NCBI GenBank assembly: GCA_018714205.1
Contig: DVNR01000049.1
Span: forward strand, 1-43,093
Source: Candidatus Aphodousia faecipullorum
Lineage (GTDB): Bacteria; Pseudomonadota; Gammaproteobacteria; Burkholderiales; Burkholderiaceae_F
Length of the DNA: 43,093 nt
Direction: 5' to 3'
The notes beneath the pieces are model-generated. The model did no database searches, had not been told where the DNA came from, and saw only the letters and a program-made list of their open reading frames with translations. The translations under genes were made by a program, and so were the position numbers. Positions 43,079 through 43,093 of the stretch are shown piece after piece (within the stretch, counting starts at the first letter, position 1; each line of letters begins with the position of its first letter).

Positions 43079-43093
43079 AACTGAGAGGAGCAT

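Overview
The window is 43 kb of chromosomal DNA from a Gram-negative bacterium, most likely a betaproteobacterium of the order Burkholderiales. Evidence for this is the ompR-envZ (RisAS-like) pair beside ispF-ispD and mfd, the bamD gene divergent from rluD-pgeF, the tsaB-rimI-UDG operon and a proteobacterial-type malate dehydrogenase. Rubrerythrin and a GC content that looks near 50% would fit a gut-associated low-oxygen member such as the Sutterellaceae, but that family assignment is inference.

Layout. At 1-3061 lie the end of lplT, the tsaB-rimI-uracil-DNA glycosylase operon and a secreted DUF3106-like protein. At 3292-5444 is an OmpR/EnvZ-type two-component system. At 5441-7529 are ispF, ispD and an EamA-type exporter on the minus strand. 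At 7710-11162 is mfd. At 11237-15940 is a compact operon for a tripartite export system: a TolC-like outer membrane protein, an HlyD-like adaptor and two ABC-2 membrane proteins, with no ATPase gene. It is followed by a Tat-signal-bearing, extremely charged protein. At 16505-19231 a LysR regulator plus a YafP-like acetyltransferase diverge from an MFS transporter, with paired dyads between them. At 19434-24290 are mtgA, rimO, pgeF and rluD (minus) and bamD (plus). At 24353-30632 is a minus-strand operon of a secreted coiled-coil protein, a DinG/YoaA-type helicase and a SWIM-SNF2 ATPase.

From 30794 come malate dehydrogenase with a translationally coupled PIN-domain protein, then an amidase. 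On the minus strand are rmuC with a previously missed 31-codon membrane microprotein at its 3' end, tRNA-Ser(GGA), a thioredoxin-like protein and an aldehyde dehydrogenase. tRNA-Ser(UGA) at 37531 carries the scar of an integrated element: phased repeat clusters and a badly decayed P4-type integrase. The last part is devoted to metals and oxidative stress: a YgiW-like periplasmic protein, a 57-residue membrane protein, a copper-exporting P-type ATPase divergent from a Cys-tailed copper chaperone, and rubrerythrin. The copA promoter has the 19-bp spacer and internal dyad expected of CueR-type control. tRNA-Arg(ACG) closes the window.

Most genes are conserved housekeeping genes. No CRISPR array, intact phage or complete known defence system was seen. 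The most novel observations are the ATPase-less export operon, the two small membrane ORFs, the phased repeat clusters beside the dead integrase, the NADP-like cofactor loop in malate dehydrogenase, and the overlapping copper and iron regulatory signatures at copA/copZ.
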